Positions 22,790 to 33,639 of a DNA stretch of 64,000 nucleotides are shown one piece after another. Source of the stretch: Heligmosomoides polygyrus polygyrus (Eukaryota > Nematoda > Chromadorea > Rhabditida > Heligmosomidae). The stretch lies in the NCBI GenBank assembly GCA_947396885.1, contig OX377202.1, forward strand, positions 19,220,001 through 19,284,000, written 5' to 3'. Below the pieces are notes generated by a model. It saw only the letters and a list, made by a program, of their open reading frames with translations. It did not search any database and was not told the origin of the DNA. Numbering within the stretch: position 1 is the stretch's first letter; every line of letters starts with the position of its first letter. A program made the translations under genes and the position numbers.

Positions 22790-22900
22790 CAATGCCCCGA
22801 ACCGGAGGGTTGGAAAACTTGGCCTGGGCAGAAAATTCGAGCAAAGATCCAAGAGTCGAGTAAACGGGACGCCCGGCGCATGCACAGCGCTACCACATGT
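22790..22900 (-). repeat. SINE head fragment
   Basis: In minus orientation only the first third is present: CGGAGGGTTGGAAAACTTGG, CCTGGGCAGAAAATTCGAGC (degraded B-box) and GCATGCACAGCGCTAC (head end). Confidence 0.65.
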
Positions 22901-22904
22901 CTGA

Positions 22905-23772
22905 AAGAGGATATGTTGGAGAATACATTATTCGTATTCATTATAATGTAAGAATATATGGCACATAATTGGAGAATACATAACTCATATCCATATTCAT
23001 TACGTATACACACTGAGGAATATAACATTTCGTCTGCAATTTTTTCTCCTAAGACGAAAATAATTCGGTTCACTTTTTTGAGGAAATCGATATCCATAGA
23101 AAAAATCCCCGACAAGGACTTAGGTATTTTGTCAACTTTCCCTTTATAGAATTCTAAGAGCAACTGGATGCAATTTGAGACGGCACGTATCCGTCATGAG
23201 GGACGTCAACGAGTTGAGCTATGACGATTTCGTGCATCAGATAACCGCAGGCACGTGTGAGATAGCAAAGTATGCTGAAAGAATAACCAGCGGCGCTTAT
23301 GTTGGATAACCGTGCCAGTCTGTGACAAACAATTCTGATATCTTCGAAGGCTGATTTCATCTACTGGTTCCTGGCTTTCCTCCAGTGGCTCAACAAGAAG
23401 ATGTCGTTACTGGACAATTAGGAAAGCTAAACCTGTTAAAGATGACCGGTAATGAAAACAAATAAAGGCAGATAAAGCGAAATCACCATTTTCACTTTTT
23501 TATTTTACTAAGTGTATCCAGGAATGTGGTAAGAACTCACTTCTTGTTGACGGTGGCAATTTCGCTTACTTAGTGGGACGGTACCCTGACTGCCGCTATT
23601 CGACATCTCCCACGACATTGCTCAGAGATTCATGGTGACATCGTATGTAGAGTTGAGTGACCCACGATTGTAGCAAATTTCAGTGGCCTTTAGTTTGTTT
23701 CTTATAGCGACATATTCTCTAAAGTATAGTATCCTTTACAAAGCACTAGTGTGTAGTGGTATGTATCTCCAA
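22905..23772. other. unassigned spacer
   Basis: Near 22930-22995, ATTCATTA, GAGAATACATTA and ATGGCACATAATTGG repeat loosely. No gene was seen. Confidence 0.4.
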
Positions 23773-24061
23773 GGGGCGCGTGTAGAGCAATCGGAGGAGC
23801 TGTCGGCTGTCCGGTGATACCAGACTCTTGGTTCGGACTTCCCGCACAGGCCAACCAAGCCCTCCATCTCTGTGAGTCGGTGAATTGGCACCGGACTTGA
23901 ATAGGAAGGATAAGTGACGCACTTGTTCATCGATGTTCCAGTGCAAACCATTCTATAGACCAACTGCATTCAATTGGCATCGACGACATCCCGTAGAAGT
24001 AGAATGTATGGCGCATCCCAAAAGGGAGTGAATGACGTCGCCCTTTATTCTTATCCTTTAT
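23773..24061 (+). repeat. SINE, full length
   Basis: The head GGGGCGCGTGTAGAGCAATC is followed by the B-box GGTTCGGACTTCC, and the tail is CCCTTTATTCTTATCC. A short deletion removes the GTGCACC segment of the head. Confidence 0.9.
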
Positions 24062-24650
24062 CTATTTCCAAGAGTTTTCTTAATAGTTTTATGTTTTATT
24101 TCTTAGACTTATGGATTTCTCTGCTTTGTCTGAAGTATCGAATCTTTTACCATAATTTACTACATCTACAGTTGGTTTGTAATCATTTTTGTTCCTTCTT
24201 GCCTACGTGGTTTTTCACGCACAAATAAATAAATAGACGTTTTTAAGAGCAACTAACCATGGGAGCACGCTTTTGGTCACCGACATGCTCAAATGCCTGT
24301 GGAAGGTCGTTGTGAAAATCAAGGCACGCAGGAATTTTTGAGACCATTCTTCACAAGGTGGAATGGGCCGTCGAGCAGTTTATGACCTCAAATAAATTCG
24401 CTCAGATGATCTCCATTGTCTCGCTACGTTCCAGAAGACACTAAACAAGTGTGTGATTCACATGGTGAACAAAATCTTCATGGAGCCATAGCTAATTCTA
24501 CTACACGGCCTGTATCTCCACTATCCGTTTCTCTAAAAAGCACAAAGCCGTGGTGTCAGGAAAGGTTCAAAAAGAAGCGAACGACGAGGTCCTCATATTT
24601 GAAATTCAGGTGTATAATCCGAATGCCATTTCTCTTCTCTTTGAACTTTG
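24062..24650. other. unassigned spacer next to LINE 3' end
   Basis: The + frames around 24416 are short, and no family is recognised. TATTATTTATTATTTATTTA at 24658-24677 is the simple tail of the neighbouring LINE. Confidence 0.4.
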
Positions 24651-24654
24651 AGCA

Positions 24655-24777
24655 TTATTTATTATTTATTATTTATTTATCAGACATGAACATAGTCATG
24701 CATTACATAAGTAATGACAGAAAAACAAATACTAAATCACACATACTACAACAAACATAAAACTAAACACAGCACGT
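24655..24777 (-). repeat. 3' UTR and TAAATAA tail of the LINE
   Basis: On the minus strand, GTTATGTTAAACGTGCTGTG, GCATGACTATGTTCATGTCT and TAAATAAATAATAAATAATA follow the stop. The 60530-61140 copy has the same order, which defines the element's 3' end. Confidence 0.85.
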
Positions 24778-25827
24778 TTAACATAACTTTTTACGTATCA
24801 TTAAGGACTTGAACGAACTCACGGACATGCTTATGATATTTTCATCCTCACCTAATAATAAATTCAAGTCCTTAAGATTTCTGTAAGATAGGAAGTTTGA
24901 TCTCGCCTGCGATTTTGGAACAGGAAGGTAAAGCCTTAGGTTCCCTCTCCTATTCGTAGTCAGAGGTGCACCAAAAAATAGCGTGGGATCTATTGAAATT
25001 CTATTTGTAAGAATCTTAAACATCATGGTCATGTCGATCATCTTCCTTCGACTGCGGAGGCAAGGTAACTTAAGCTGTTTGGCCCTGTCTGGACCTCTAG
25101 GTATGTTGTCATAGTTGGTTCCAAAACATCTTAAAAATAATTTTCGGGTGAAGTTGTTCTGGACGCTTTCCAGAAGAGCAATGTCTTTCTTTTTGAACGG
25201 ATTGAACACTGAAGTACCGCTCTCTAAAACAAGCCTAATATACGTCTTATATGCACGAACAAGTGCAAGAGAATCATTGGTTTTGAGCTGTTTGAACAAG
25301 TTGTAAATACGATAATTTGCCTTTTTAACAATTGCCTTATAATGGAAGTCGAAGATTAGATCACTAGATATATGGAAACCCAAATCTCGGGTGTTTTCTA
25401 CGTGCTTTAAATCTGTGCCCATGAGCTTATAAGTTGGTGAACTGTGCTGATGCTTTGATTGAATGACAAGACAATGTGATTTTTCTGCGGCCAAAGGAAG
25501 TTCCCAAGTTGTAGCCCATTTCTCAATAAAATTAATTGCGGCTTGGATTTCATGAGAAGGTTCTTCTCCGTTTACTTCAGCATAAACTTTCACATCGTCA
25601 GCATACATTTTGCAGCTGACCCCTAGGCTGGTGATAGCTTCAGGAAGTTCGTAGGTATACAGGAGAAATAGTAAAGGTGACAAGACACTCCCCTGTGGAA
25701 CACCACTGGGAGAAGAAAAAACCGCGGGGAACACTGTCTCTAACCTAACTTGGTATGTTAGGTTAGAGACAGTGTTCGTTGACATTTCGCGGTATCCTAC
25801 AGTCTTTACCCTCTCGCCATTAAACAT
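24778..25827 (-). CDS. CR1-like LINE, RT palm to C-terminus, open 349-codon frame
   Basis: This is the best-preserved retroelement frame in the window. It contains SGVPQGSVLSPLLFLLYTYE, the catalytic MYADDVKVYAEV with both Asp, KWATTWELPLAAEKSHCLVI, TRDLGFHISSDL, TYIRLVLESGTSVFNPF and SVQNNFTRKLFLRCFG. The end, MTMMFKILTNR and LLLGEDENIISMS, continues to a stop at 24778. About 120 bp of 3' UTR and a TAAATAA-type tail end near 24655, and the same 3' UTR and tail follow the copy at 60530-61140. The endonuclease and RT fingers are missing, so it is 5'-truncated. A perfect 20-bp hairpin lies at the truncation point. It is retrotransposon debris, not a host gene, although it has no internal stop. 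Confidence 0.9.
   Translation of the reverse strand: MFNGERVKTVGYREMSTNTVSNLTYQVRLETVFPAVFSSPSGVPQGSVLSPLLFLLYTYELPEAITSLGVSCKMYADDVKVYAEVNGEEPSHEIQAAINFIEKWATTWELPLAAEKSHCLVIQSKHQHSSPTYKLMGTDLKHVENTRDLGFHISSDLIFDFHYKAIVKKANYRIYNLFKQLKTNDSLALVRAYKTYIRLVLESGTSVFNPFKKKDIALLESVQNNFTRKLFLRCFGTNYDNIPRGPDRAKQLKLPCLRSRRKMIDMTMMFKILTNRISIDPTLFFGAPLTTNRRGNLRLYLPVPKSQARSNFLSYRNLKDLNLLLGEDENIISMSVSSFKSLMIRKKLC
25730..25776. repeat. perfect 20-bp inverted repeat, 7-nt loop
   Basis: AACACTGTCTCTAACCTAAC (25730-25749) and GTTAGGTTAGAGACAGTGTT (25757-25776) are exact complements around TTGGTAT. It sits exactly where the LINE homology ends and inside the open frame. This is compatible with a twin-priming or template-switch junction. 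Confidence 0.95.
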
Positions 25828-25830
25828 ATA

Positions 25831-26540
25831 TAAATCATTATCGCTTTAAAAACCATTCACATTTTCCTACCATTTTTATACTGTATTCTTCTTCTTTTTT
25901 CACATTTTTTGAAGATTAAGTCTATTTCGTTTTCATTCTTATTTTTGTGCTCGGAATAAAAGGTATTGGAATATGTCGCGAAGATGAGCAGCATTCGGGG
26001 GTCCCATCGGCGCTAGCCAGTGAGGTCGTATCAAACGGGCGTGTCATTCAGAGATGGGATGTACGATCGGTACTCCAATTAGAGTGTGTGTGTGTTCGAT
26101 CTGTGCTCTGCTAAATTATGATTGGATGGCGAGGTCCATCTTCCAATGCTGTCCACCTTCGCGACATGAACCGAACAAATTATGTAAATGGTACAACAGA
26201 GAGAAACTCCAAAAATAATGGGTTGGGTCGAAATGGCAAACTAAATGAAAATTGAACAAAGAACCGTGTTAACCAAGTAGAGCATTTTAATTCTAGGGTA
26301 CTAATCTTGCGGCATTTTTAGGTGAATCTAATAAATGAATAACGCAACTGATGAAAGGCAAATTACTATTGTCTTTCAAAGTATTCCGATTAACACCAAG
26401 TTCACTTTACGGTAATCACATAACAATTGAAGGAGCCCAAATAGAAATAATGCTCAACAATCTAGTCACTCACGTTAAAAAATTTCAATCATATAGGTAT
26501 ATAATAATATTTTAATTGAATGAGCTACCACAACAATCTG
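25831..26540. other. unassigned spacer
   Basis: There is a short GTGTGTGTGTG run at about 26084. No other structure was recognised. Confidence 0.4.
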
Positions 26541-26821
26541 GGTGCGTGCAGCGCAGTCGGAGGAGGTGCCGGCTCTCGCCGTACCAAGTTCCTGGTTCGG
26601 ATTTCCCGCTCAGGCCAACAAGCCCTTCATCCCTCCGGGGTTTGTGAATGGGTACCAGACTTGTCTGGGAAGGATAAAGCGCTGACTTGTTCATCGGCTG
26701 GCCACCACAAGTCATTGTATGGCCAAATACGCATTCATGTCGCCTCCACGACATCACGTATAGTTAGATTGCGTGGTGCATCCCAAAAGGGATTCAGTAG
26801 CGCCGTCATTTACCTTTATCC
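26541..26821 (+). repeat. SINE, full length
   Basis: The copy has the A-box GCAGCGCAGTCGGAGG, the B-box GGTTCGGATTTCC, an intact body and a TTACCTTTATCC tail. The 3' body reads CACGTATAGTTAGATTGCG instead of CCCGTAGAAGTAGAATGCG. Confidence 0.9.
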
Positions 26822-27154
26822 TACCATAATAATTACTGTCAATCAAAGAGGTAAAGCCAACTGGCGAGGAAATTCCCTAGAAGCTCTAAAAAATTCCATG
26901 GGAGTTACCTGTAAAACGTCAGTTTTTGGCGGGTGACCGTGGCTGTCGTGTGTAGATGCCGACAAACAAGCCTGAAAGAAATATGTACCTTACCGTTCAT
27001 TATGCGTGGTCGAGCCAGGTGAATGGAGGTGGCGACAATTTATTTCAATTCCGTGTTGAGGGCTGCATCACGTATTACTAGGTCGAAATCTAAGGCATCC
27101 TCCCATTTTTAACATTAAATGCCGTTTGTTTTGCCTAAGTTCTTTGCATAATGT

Positions 27155-28060
27155 TATGAGCGACTTGAAAGAAAATGATTTTGCTTCATCTGAAAATATG
27201 CTTCGTTTTTCCCATTTTGATTTCTGCTAATTTTTGTATCGTTAAAGTGGAAGGTTAAGAAAAGATAAACGACCTTCGCCATAGCTATTTCCCTCTGCTT
27301 TCGTTGTAGTTTTTTTGCGCAAAGTTATACAGTTTTCTAAAGAGGACTACTTTGACTTGGTCTACAAAAAACTGCGTTGTTATTTTTTTCGTTCATTTAA
27401 ATTTCCGTCAATTTTTATGTCATTAAAGTGAAGGCTCCAGAAGACATAAAATATTTCTATTGATAGCTCCTACTCGTTGGTTAAACTCTTTGGACAGTGT
27501 GATATGTCATTCGAAACAGACAATTTCGTTCTGTCAAAATGTATGATTTGTTCTTTGATCAGTTTGAAGTCTGTTAATTTTTAGGCTGCCAAAATAAAGT
27601 GCTAGGTCGAGAAAAGTGAACACCTCCAATACCTTCTTCTCCTTAGTTTCAGCCAGGGTTCTAATGCCACAAAGCTGGCTCGCGACATCGCTTTGATAGA
27701 TAAAGCATTCTTTTTCAAACCACATATATCATTGTTCAAAAAATAACCAAAGGCTAGAAGCTGTTAATATTATTTATTTTCTGGACCCACCATTTTAATG
27801 CACTAAAAATTAAGGGGAATCAAAGCGAAAGAAGAATCCAACACACTTTTTGTGCAGCATGTCGAAGTAGTCTTCTTTCGAAAGCTGTACAGCGTTGTGC
27901 AAAAAATTACAAATCTAAGCAGAAGGAGCCGTTGGCTAACTCCATTTTTCTTTCTTTGGCATTCCACTTTAATGACCTTAAATTTTATAAAAAATCAAAA
28001 AGGAAAACATGTTTTTCGACATTATGCAAAAAACCTTCAGCAAAATTTAGAATAAAATGT
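27155..28060. mobile_element. foldback element related to 5548-6464
   Basis: The left arm carries GAAAGAAAATGATTTTGCTT and TTCTGCTAATTTTTGTATCG with TTAAAGTG. The right arm has CTTCTTTCGAAAGCTGTACA and TCCACTTTAATGACCTTAAA. These are inverted relative to each other and match the terminal segments of the 5548 element (GAAAGAAAATGATTTGCTTT, ATTTTTAGGTCTTAAAGTG). AAATTTTTATGTCATTAAAG is repeated internally, so arm units may be duplicated. Confidence 0.65.
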
Positions 28061-28679
28061 TTAGAAAATGTGGCGGAAACTGACTGTCCAACCTTATACA
28101 CATACACTATACACATGTTATTTCGGAATGGCTCCACTCACAACCTTTGATGCTTTAATTTTTCGCTTCCTACTAAGCATTTGGAAGATTATTCCTCTCG
28201 AACCGTTTCAACGTTTACGTTAACTGCATCGTTTTTTTTTAAGCGAAAAGGCACCAAAGTTTGTTACGAATATCTAAGGATCTAAAACTTCGGTGAAGTG
28301 TGAAAGTTGGTACTGCTCTCCGTCGCTTGACGGAATCAGAGCTGCAGCGGCTTTTCGAAGAAAAAGGCGCACATCCCCCCCCCCCCTCTCTCTGGGCATG
28401 ACGACGAGGCTTGTGAGAGCAAGATGACGTTAGCGCTCCAATTCACAGAACCACCGTGATAGCTGCGTTGTCCGGAACAGTCCTCTCTCCTAGGCGTTCT
28501 CCCATATGTCAACGAATACTTGGAGCACTCAAATTCATGACTTTGAACACCTTCAAGAAAATATCGTTGTGGACTTTCTAGGACGATGCAACTAAGAGCA
28601 TCTTGTTAGTTTTCGAAGCAGGTCATGGCTTCGCCTGTCTGCAAATTGACTTAAATTTATTGCTTCTGAAGGAGAAAAA
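28061..28679. other. unassigned spacer with a C-run
   Basis: A C homopolymer of about 13-14 followed by TCTCTCTGGG lies near 28375. It resembles the ends of the G/C-run MITEs, but no partner arm was found nearby. Confidence 0.4.
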
Positions 28680-29250
28680 AATCGACTTTCTGAGTGAAAA
28701 TAATAAAGTAAATATTGTTTTGAAGCAAAACGGGGCAGCATTCATTAGAGTGCATTAAAAGAGGAGATCGCGCCGTGCACTCCATCATTTGCTTGTTGCG
28801 TTCTCTGCCTGATTGCTAGGTAATAAATGTTGCATACATAAAGCGTCAAAGTGAGGATATATGTGATTTTTATCATGTTGTATCGATTATAAATATGAAA
28901 CTCCATGATAACAGAAATTTTGCTATCGAGTGAACAAAAGTCGCTACGACGACACATCACAATCTCTTCTTTTAACAGTAGAAGGAGTGGCTGCCTTACG
29001 GCTCTTTAAAGCAAGTTTCAAACCAGAGATTTTCTTAGAGAAATTTGCCTCCTTATTAGGCAGGTAAATCAAAGCTTTGAAGAAATTCAGACAAAATTTC
29101 CTTAAATCAAAATATTTCAGGGTGAAATGGAGCAGTTTGAATCTGAAAGATGTCCAGCTTGATTTCAAAACCGTTATGCTTGTTTAAGAAGATAACCAAT
29201 TTGATCTGAGAAATGTCCAATTTGATTTGAAAAATGTCTAATTTGGTTTA
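28680..29250. repeat. foldback family F, partial copy
   Basis: It keeps the core GAGATCGCGCCGTGCACTCC near 28763 and one terminal arm (CCAATTTGATCTGAGAAATG, TCCAATTTGATTTGAAAAAT) ending at 29250. The SINE at 29251 abuts it exactly. Confidence 0.65.
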
Positions 29251-29540
29251 GGGGCGCGGGTAGCGTAGCCGGAGGAGGCGCCGACTGTCGCGTGCACCCG
29301 ATACCAGGTTCCTGGTTCGGATTTCCCGCCCAGGCCAACCAAGCCTTCCATCCCTCCGGGGGCGGTGAATTGGCACCAGACCTGTTTGGGAAGGATAGGA
29401 TAAAGCGCTGACTTGTTCATCGGCTGGCCACCGCAAGTCATTGTATGACCAGATACGCATTCAAATCGCCTCTACGATATCCCGTAGAAGTAGAATGCGT
29501 GGCGCATCGCAAAAGCGATTGAATAACGCCGTCCTTTATC
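29251..29540 (+). repeat. SINE, full length
   Basis: The sequence is near-consensus from GGGGCGCGGGTAGCGTAGCC through CGCGTGCACCCGATACCAGG, TGGTTCGGATTTCCCGCC and GAATGCGTGGCGCATC. It has a single CTTTATC tail. GGATAGGATAAAG shows a 5-bp duplication (GGATA) in the body. Confidence 0.95.
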
Positions 29541-29599
29541 ATTTTTGGTTTGTTCAATTCGAAGTGGAACGCGTTCAGCTTTGCGTAAGAATGGAGCAC

Positions 29600-29740
29600 A
29601 TCCGTCCTCGGTACATTTCTAATAGCCTTCTCGGTGGAGTGCAAAACACTGACTTGCCCATCGGTTACAGTTAATCATGTGTAGGCCAGGAGAACATTTA
29701 AATTTGCTACAAGATATTTCATAGAAGAACAATATGGTGC
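29600..29740 (+). repeat. degenerate SINE body fragment
   Basis: TCGGTGGAGTGCAAAACACT, GACTTGCCCATCGGTTAC and a weak ATTTCATAGAAGAAC follow the order of the SINE mid-body. The similarity is low. Confidence 0.4.
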
Positions 29741-29891
29741 GAATTTGCCTCATAATAAACTACTTTTCGAAGAGTTTCAACAATCGTGTTAAGGTAAGTG
29801 GACTAATTACGAGTAATTCTACTCGCGTACCCCCTATTCCGCTTGATACTAATACTATAAGTGCGGACGAAATAGGAAGTACATGGCTATA

Positions 29892-31443
29892 CTAAGGGTA
29901 TCTCAAAAAATGTATACACTGTTTGAAAGGTGACAACTTTGTTTATGGTAAAGGTACTGAAAAATTAAGAGTACGAAGAAAGCTAAAAAAAATAGAAATT
30001 TTCTGACATATGAGAGGCATGGAATGCGCCATGCACTCGTCTTTCCATTTTACACTCGATTGATTGTGTTTCGCTTTAATACATGTTATAATTTCTTCAC
30101 AAAGTGGCATTTTTGATTGATTTTTGTTTTATTTAAAGTTCAAAACTTAATTACACCTAATAGCATGCGAAAAATGGAGAGTATTCTAAAAATTGCAGGT
30201 ACTGTTTGAAACGCGAAACTAACATTGCTGCTGGTCAAGTTTTAAGAACGTTTGAAACTCAAATGCAGCGCGGGGTAACAAGAATTCTGCACCGTGCAGA
30301 CATTCAAGATTGCGCCATGCACACGCCTGAAACCTTGCATTCCAGACTTGATTGATTGTGCATGGGCTGATTGCTCGTTACAATCTTGTTGTCACTTGGT
30401 CACATTAACCTGTGTTGTGCTTCTTTTAGCGTTTTCTGTCGCTCAGTAGCTACAGCTATGCCAATTAACCTCTCCATTCAGCTTAAATGTTGCTTCATTC
30501 GCCCACAGAATGGGTTTTGTAAAATGCGGCTCCTACTCACATTTAAATCGTGCAATCAATAAACTCGCATGAGCGTGCCTGAGGTTGTCAAGTTCAAAGC
30601 GTTAAAAAAGCAGAGTACAGGCTAATGTGACCAAGCAGCATCAAGACTGTAACAAGCATTCAGCCCAGGCACAATTAATCGAGTCTGGAATGCAAGGTTT
30701 CAGGCGGGAGCATGGCGCAATCTTGAATATTTGCACGCCGCAGTAATCAAGTTGCCCTGCGCTTTCATGTGAGTAACAAGTATCTTCAAATGCTTTACTA
30801 GCAGCAATGTTACAACCCTTCACATAGTAATTTTATTTTTTAGAATACTCTCTATTTTTTGCGAGCTATAATGTGTAATTAAGTTTTGAACTCTAAAATA
30901 AGCACAAATCAACTGCATCGACCAATTTGTGAAGAAATTATAGCACGTGTTCAAGCGAAACGCAGTCAATCGAGTGTTAAATGGAAAATTCCAGATGAGT
31001 GCATAGCGTATTCCGTGCCACTTATATGTCACTTTATTATACGGTACACAATGTCGCAAATGATCACAGCTGGACATGTTGGCCTTTACCTTGAACCCTG
31101 GGAGTCACTGAATGGAGCAGACGGCCGTGCTTCGCGACTAATCAATGTGTCGACTGCGGGGCTCCTTGACGTCGTGGGTCACTTCACCCTGAACGATCGC
31201 GATATCCGCTTCTTGCTCGACTCTGGTCAGCACGATACGCAGCACATCGGCTGCCACCTGCCCGCTGATCCACCGCTTGCGCAGAACGACGCCACTGCAA
31301 CAGATAGTCTACAGATGGTGATTGATATGTCAGAAAATTTCTATTTTTTCAAGCTTTCATATGAGCCTTTTACTTCTTCGTATCTTTGCTATAAACAAAG
31401 TTATCATCTTTCAAACTATGTATACATTTTTTGAGACACCCTG
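29892..31443. mobile_element. TIR transposon, about 1.55 kb, TA target duplication
   Basis: The left end (AGGGTATCTCAAAAAATGTA at 29895) and the reverse complement of the right end (AGGGTGTCTCAAAAAATGTA) continue as arms of about 115 bp. These arms share TTTGAAAG, AACTTTGTTTAT and AATAGAAATTTTCTGACATA. TA flanks both ends (29890-29891 and 31444-31445). The interior has a second inverted arrangement: GCCTGAAACCTTGCATTCCA at 30327 pairs with TGGAATGCAAGGTTTCAGGC at 30687. The + frame 30886-31434 (182 codons, non-ATG start) is the longest open stretch, but I recognise no DDE motif. The ends suggest the Tc1/mariner superfamily. Confidence 0.85.
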
Positions 31444-31445
31444 TA

Positions 31446-32185
31446 TTTATTTTAGTATTTTACTGCTGTTATGGTTATTATTATCGTGTTCGTATGTTCC
31501 ATTATAACAACTGTTAGCCTGTGTAATCACTTCACTCTGACGCTTATTCAATAAGTTGACTACGAATAACGTTCCAAGCAGACAGGATTCGCGTTTTGGA
31601 GAATTCCAGACAGGTTCGTCTCCCTCATTTCCGTTTGTTGTGTGCGAGAGGCTCAATTTCCCCTCAGCTGAAAAGCGAACTGTTTCTCCGGAAGGTGTGC
31701 CTAGTGTGGGAATGCGGAATTCTACTTCCAATTCCCACCTGAGTTCGTTGGGCAGCAGGAAAAATTCCATCAGTTCTCAACGGTAAAAAACTTTGAAAAA
31801 ACGCGGCTAGAAAGGAAACAATCGACACTGAATTGCAGTAAAAATGTTTTAAAAAATATCATAGCTCAGGGTCCTATAGTTGAGTGCTTTCCTCTGAACA
31901 TCTTAGATCCGTAAGGATGCCAAACTGGCATTAATTCTTTCTTTTAGGGATAAAAATGGAGTGACGCAAATAATTTCTGCCATATTTTTAACCTACTATC
32001 CTGATATTATCCTGCCTTCGTCAAAACAGAAAGTGGATCTCACCGAAAAGTTTTAGAGTTTTCCCTATTCAAATGCAACATTTGCCTTAAATATGTAATG
32101 TAGAATTAAGCATGATCTATAATTATTTGAATAAAAAAGCAGGAGATGAGCGAATTTCCGGATCATTAAGAGTTTACAAGTATTT
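31446..32185. other. unassigned spacer
   Basis: A minus frame at 31447-31770 (107 codons) is open and acidic. I cannot assign it. The remainder is AT-rich with no repeat match in this window. Confidence 0.35.
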
Positions 32186-32189
32186 GGTG

Positions 32190-32435
32190 GCACATTCGGC
32201 AAGGCGCCAACTGATTCAACGTTATCGGTTCGGGTCCCACCCGAGTTAACTAAGACTTGCTTTTCTCCGGGGTCTGCGAATAGGTATGAGAGCTGTCTAA
32301 GAGTGATGATACACTGACTTGTGCAACGGCAGGCCATATTAACTTATTGCGTACGCCAAATGCACATTCAAGTTGCCCCCACAGGTAGAAGCAAAATGCA
32401 CGGCGCATCCCACGTCGCCCTTTATTCCTTATCCA
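32190..32435 (+). repeat. SINE, degenerate
   Basis: AAGGCGCCAACTGATTCAAC, CGGTTCGGGTCCCACC (B-box), TCTCCGGGGTCTGCGAATAG, GCACGGCGCATCCCACG and a CCTTATCC tail appear in the correct order. Confidence 0.75.
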
Positions 32436-32562
32436 TCTTAGAGCGTGTTCAAATTTTGCGGTGAATTTATTTGGTGGCAAGCCGCTTGACCGCAAGAATC
32501 GAAGGTGAGAATTTAGTCATCTTCGGCCATATGGAACTCCAACAAAATTAATCTCAGAAGAC

Positions 32563-32638
32563 ATTGCCTTCATTGATCAATTTCCCACCAGAATGAGCCA
32601 TGCACTCATTCTGCTAGGAAATCGATCAATGAAGGCAT
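32563..32638. repeat. near-perfect 34-bp hairpin with 7-nt loop
   Basis: TTGCCTTCATTGATCAATTT and CAGAATGAG in the left arm pair with CTCATTCTG and AAATCGATCAATGAAGGCA in the right arm. There are about two mismatches or bulges around the CCATGCA loop. At 76 nt it has the size of a microRNA precursor or a minimal MITE. Confidence 0.85.
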
Positions 32639-32640
32639 AT

Positions 32641-32855
32641 CAGGTAGGATATCCGGTAACAAGCCGATGAACGGGGAAGTGCTGTTGTCTAGCAAGTGTT
32701 GTTATGTCCCAGACAAGCTAGAAATGGGTTTACCAAACACAGACGGATGGAAAGCTTGGATAGCTCGGGCGAGATCCGAACCAAGAACTTTTTATCGGGG
32801 AGCACGCGATAGCTGGCATCTTTTCCGACTGCGCCGCATGCACCGTAGATTTATT
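32641..32855 (-). repeat. SINE, 5' two thirds
   Basis: In minus orientation AGCCGATGAACGGGGAAGTG, CCCAGACAAGC, GGATGGAAAGCTTGG, GAGATCCGAACCAAGAAC and CGACTGCGCCGCATGC define the copy. The 3' third and tail are missing. It follows the 32563 hairpin within 3 bp. Confidence 0.75.
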
Positions 32856-32929
32856 TACGTTCACGTCCATCTTGCACTACCTTTTATAGCAACACATGTG
32901 CTATGTTATATGTAGTGTGGAACTTCATA

Positions 32930-33210
32930 AAAGGATAAAGGATACAAACATGCTACTCAATCCTTTTTGAGATGCGCCACGAATTCTACTTCTACGAGGT
33001 GTCACGGAGGCGATATGAATGCGTATTTGGCTTATACAATGTCTTGCTGTGGACTGCCGATGAAGTCAGCGCTTTATCCTTTACAGACAAGTCTTGTACC
33101 AAATCACTGACTCCGGAGGAGAAAAGCCTTGGCTGTCTGGGCGGGAGATCCGAACCAAGAACCTGGTATCGGTGCACGCGACAGCTGTCACCTTCTGCGC
33201 TTCGTGCGCA
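32930..33210 (-). repeat. SINE, full length
   Basis: On the minus strand the tail gives CTTTATCCTTTTATG, then the body, the B-box (GGTTCGGATCTCCCGCCC) and a damaged A-box (AGCGCAGAAGG). Confidence 0.85.
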
Positions 33211-33361
33211 CTGAAAAACTTCGTGTCATTGACATTTCCTCCATCAATCAAGTGAAGTAACCAAAATACTAGCCAACTACATATACGGTGCAGTAACAAC
33301 AAAGATTTCCACTTTAATTCACTTCAGAAAGAAAATAGGAACACTAAAATTTAAAAAAAGA

Positions 33362-33636
33362 AGGATGATGTACACTTCTTATCAATCCTCTTATGGGATG
33401 CGCCACGCACTCTACTTATGCGGGGTATCATGGAGGCTAGATAGATGGCTATCCGCCATATACAATGACTGGCGATGGTCAACCGACGGGCAAGTCAGTG
33501 TTTTCTCCATTCTGGCGAGTCCACCACCAATTCACCGACCGGGAGGGTGTAAGTTTTGACATAGGCCGGAACCCCGAAGCAGTAACCTCAATTCGTTGGT
33601 CACTTTACAATGGTGCCCTCTGACTGTGCGGCATAG
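33362..33636 (-). repeat. SINE, degenerate
   Basis: GGGATGCGCCACGCACTCTA, ATGGTCAACCGACGGGCAAG, CCAATTCACCGACC and CTGACTGTGCGGCAT are retained. The B-box region is replaced by ACATAGGCCGGAACCCCGAA. Confidence 0.75.
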
Positions 33637-33639
33637 AAT

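Noticed and set aside
24240..24480. Possible transposase remnant (FFTRWNGPSS-like reading)
   Set aside because: Similarity is too short and crosses frames. Cannot be supported.
30886..31434. 182-codon + frame as a transposase gene
   Set aside because: No DDE or HTH motif could be read in any part. The start is non-ATG, and the frame runs across the inverted terminal arm.
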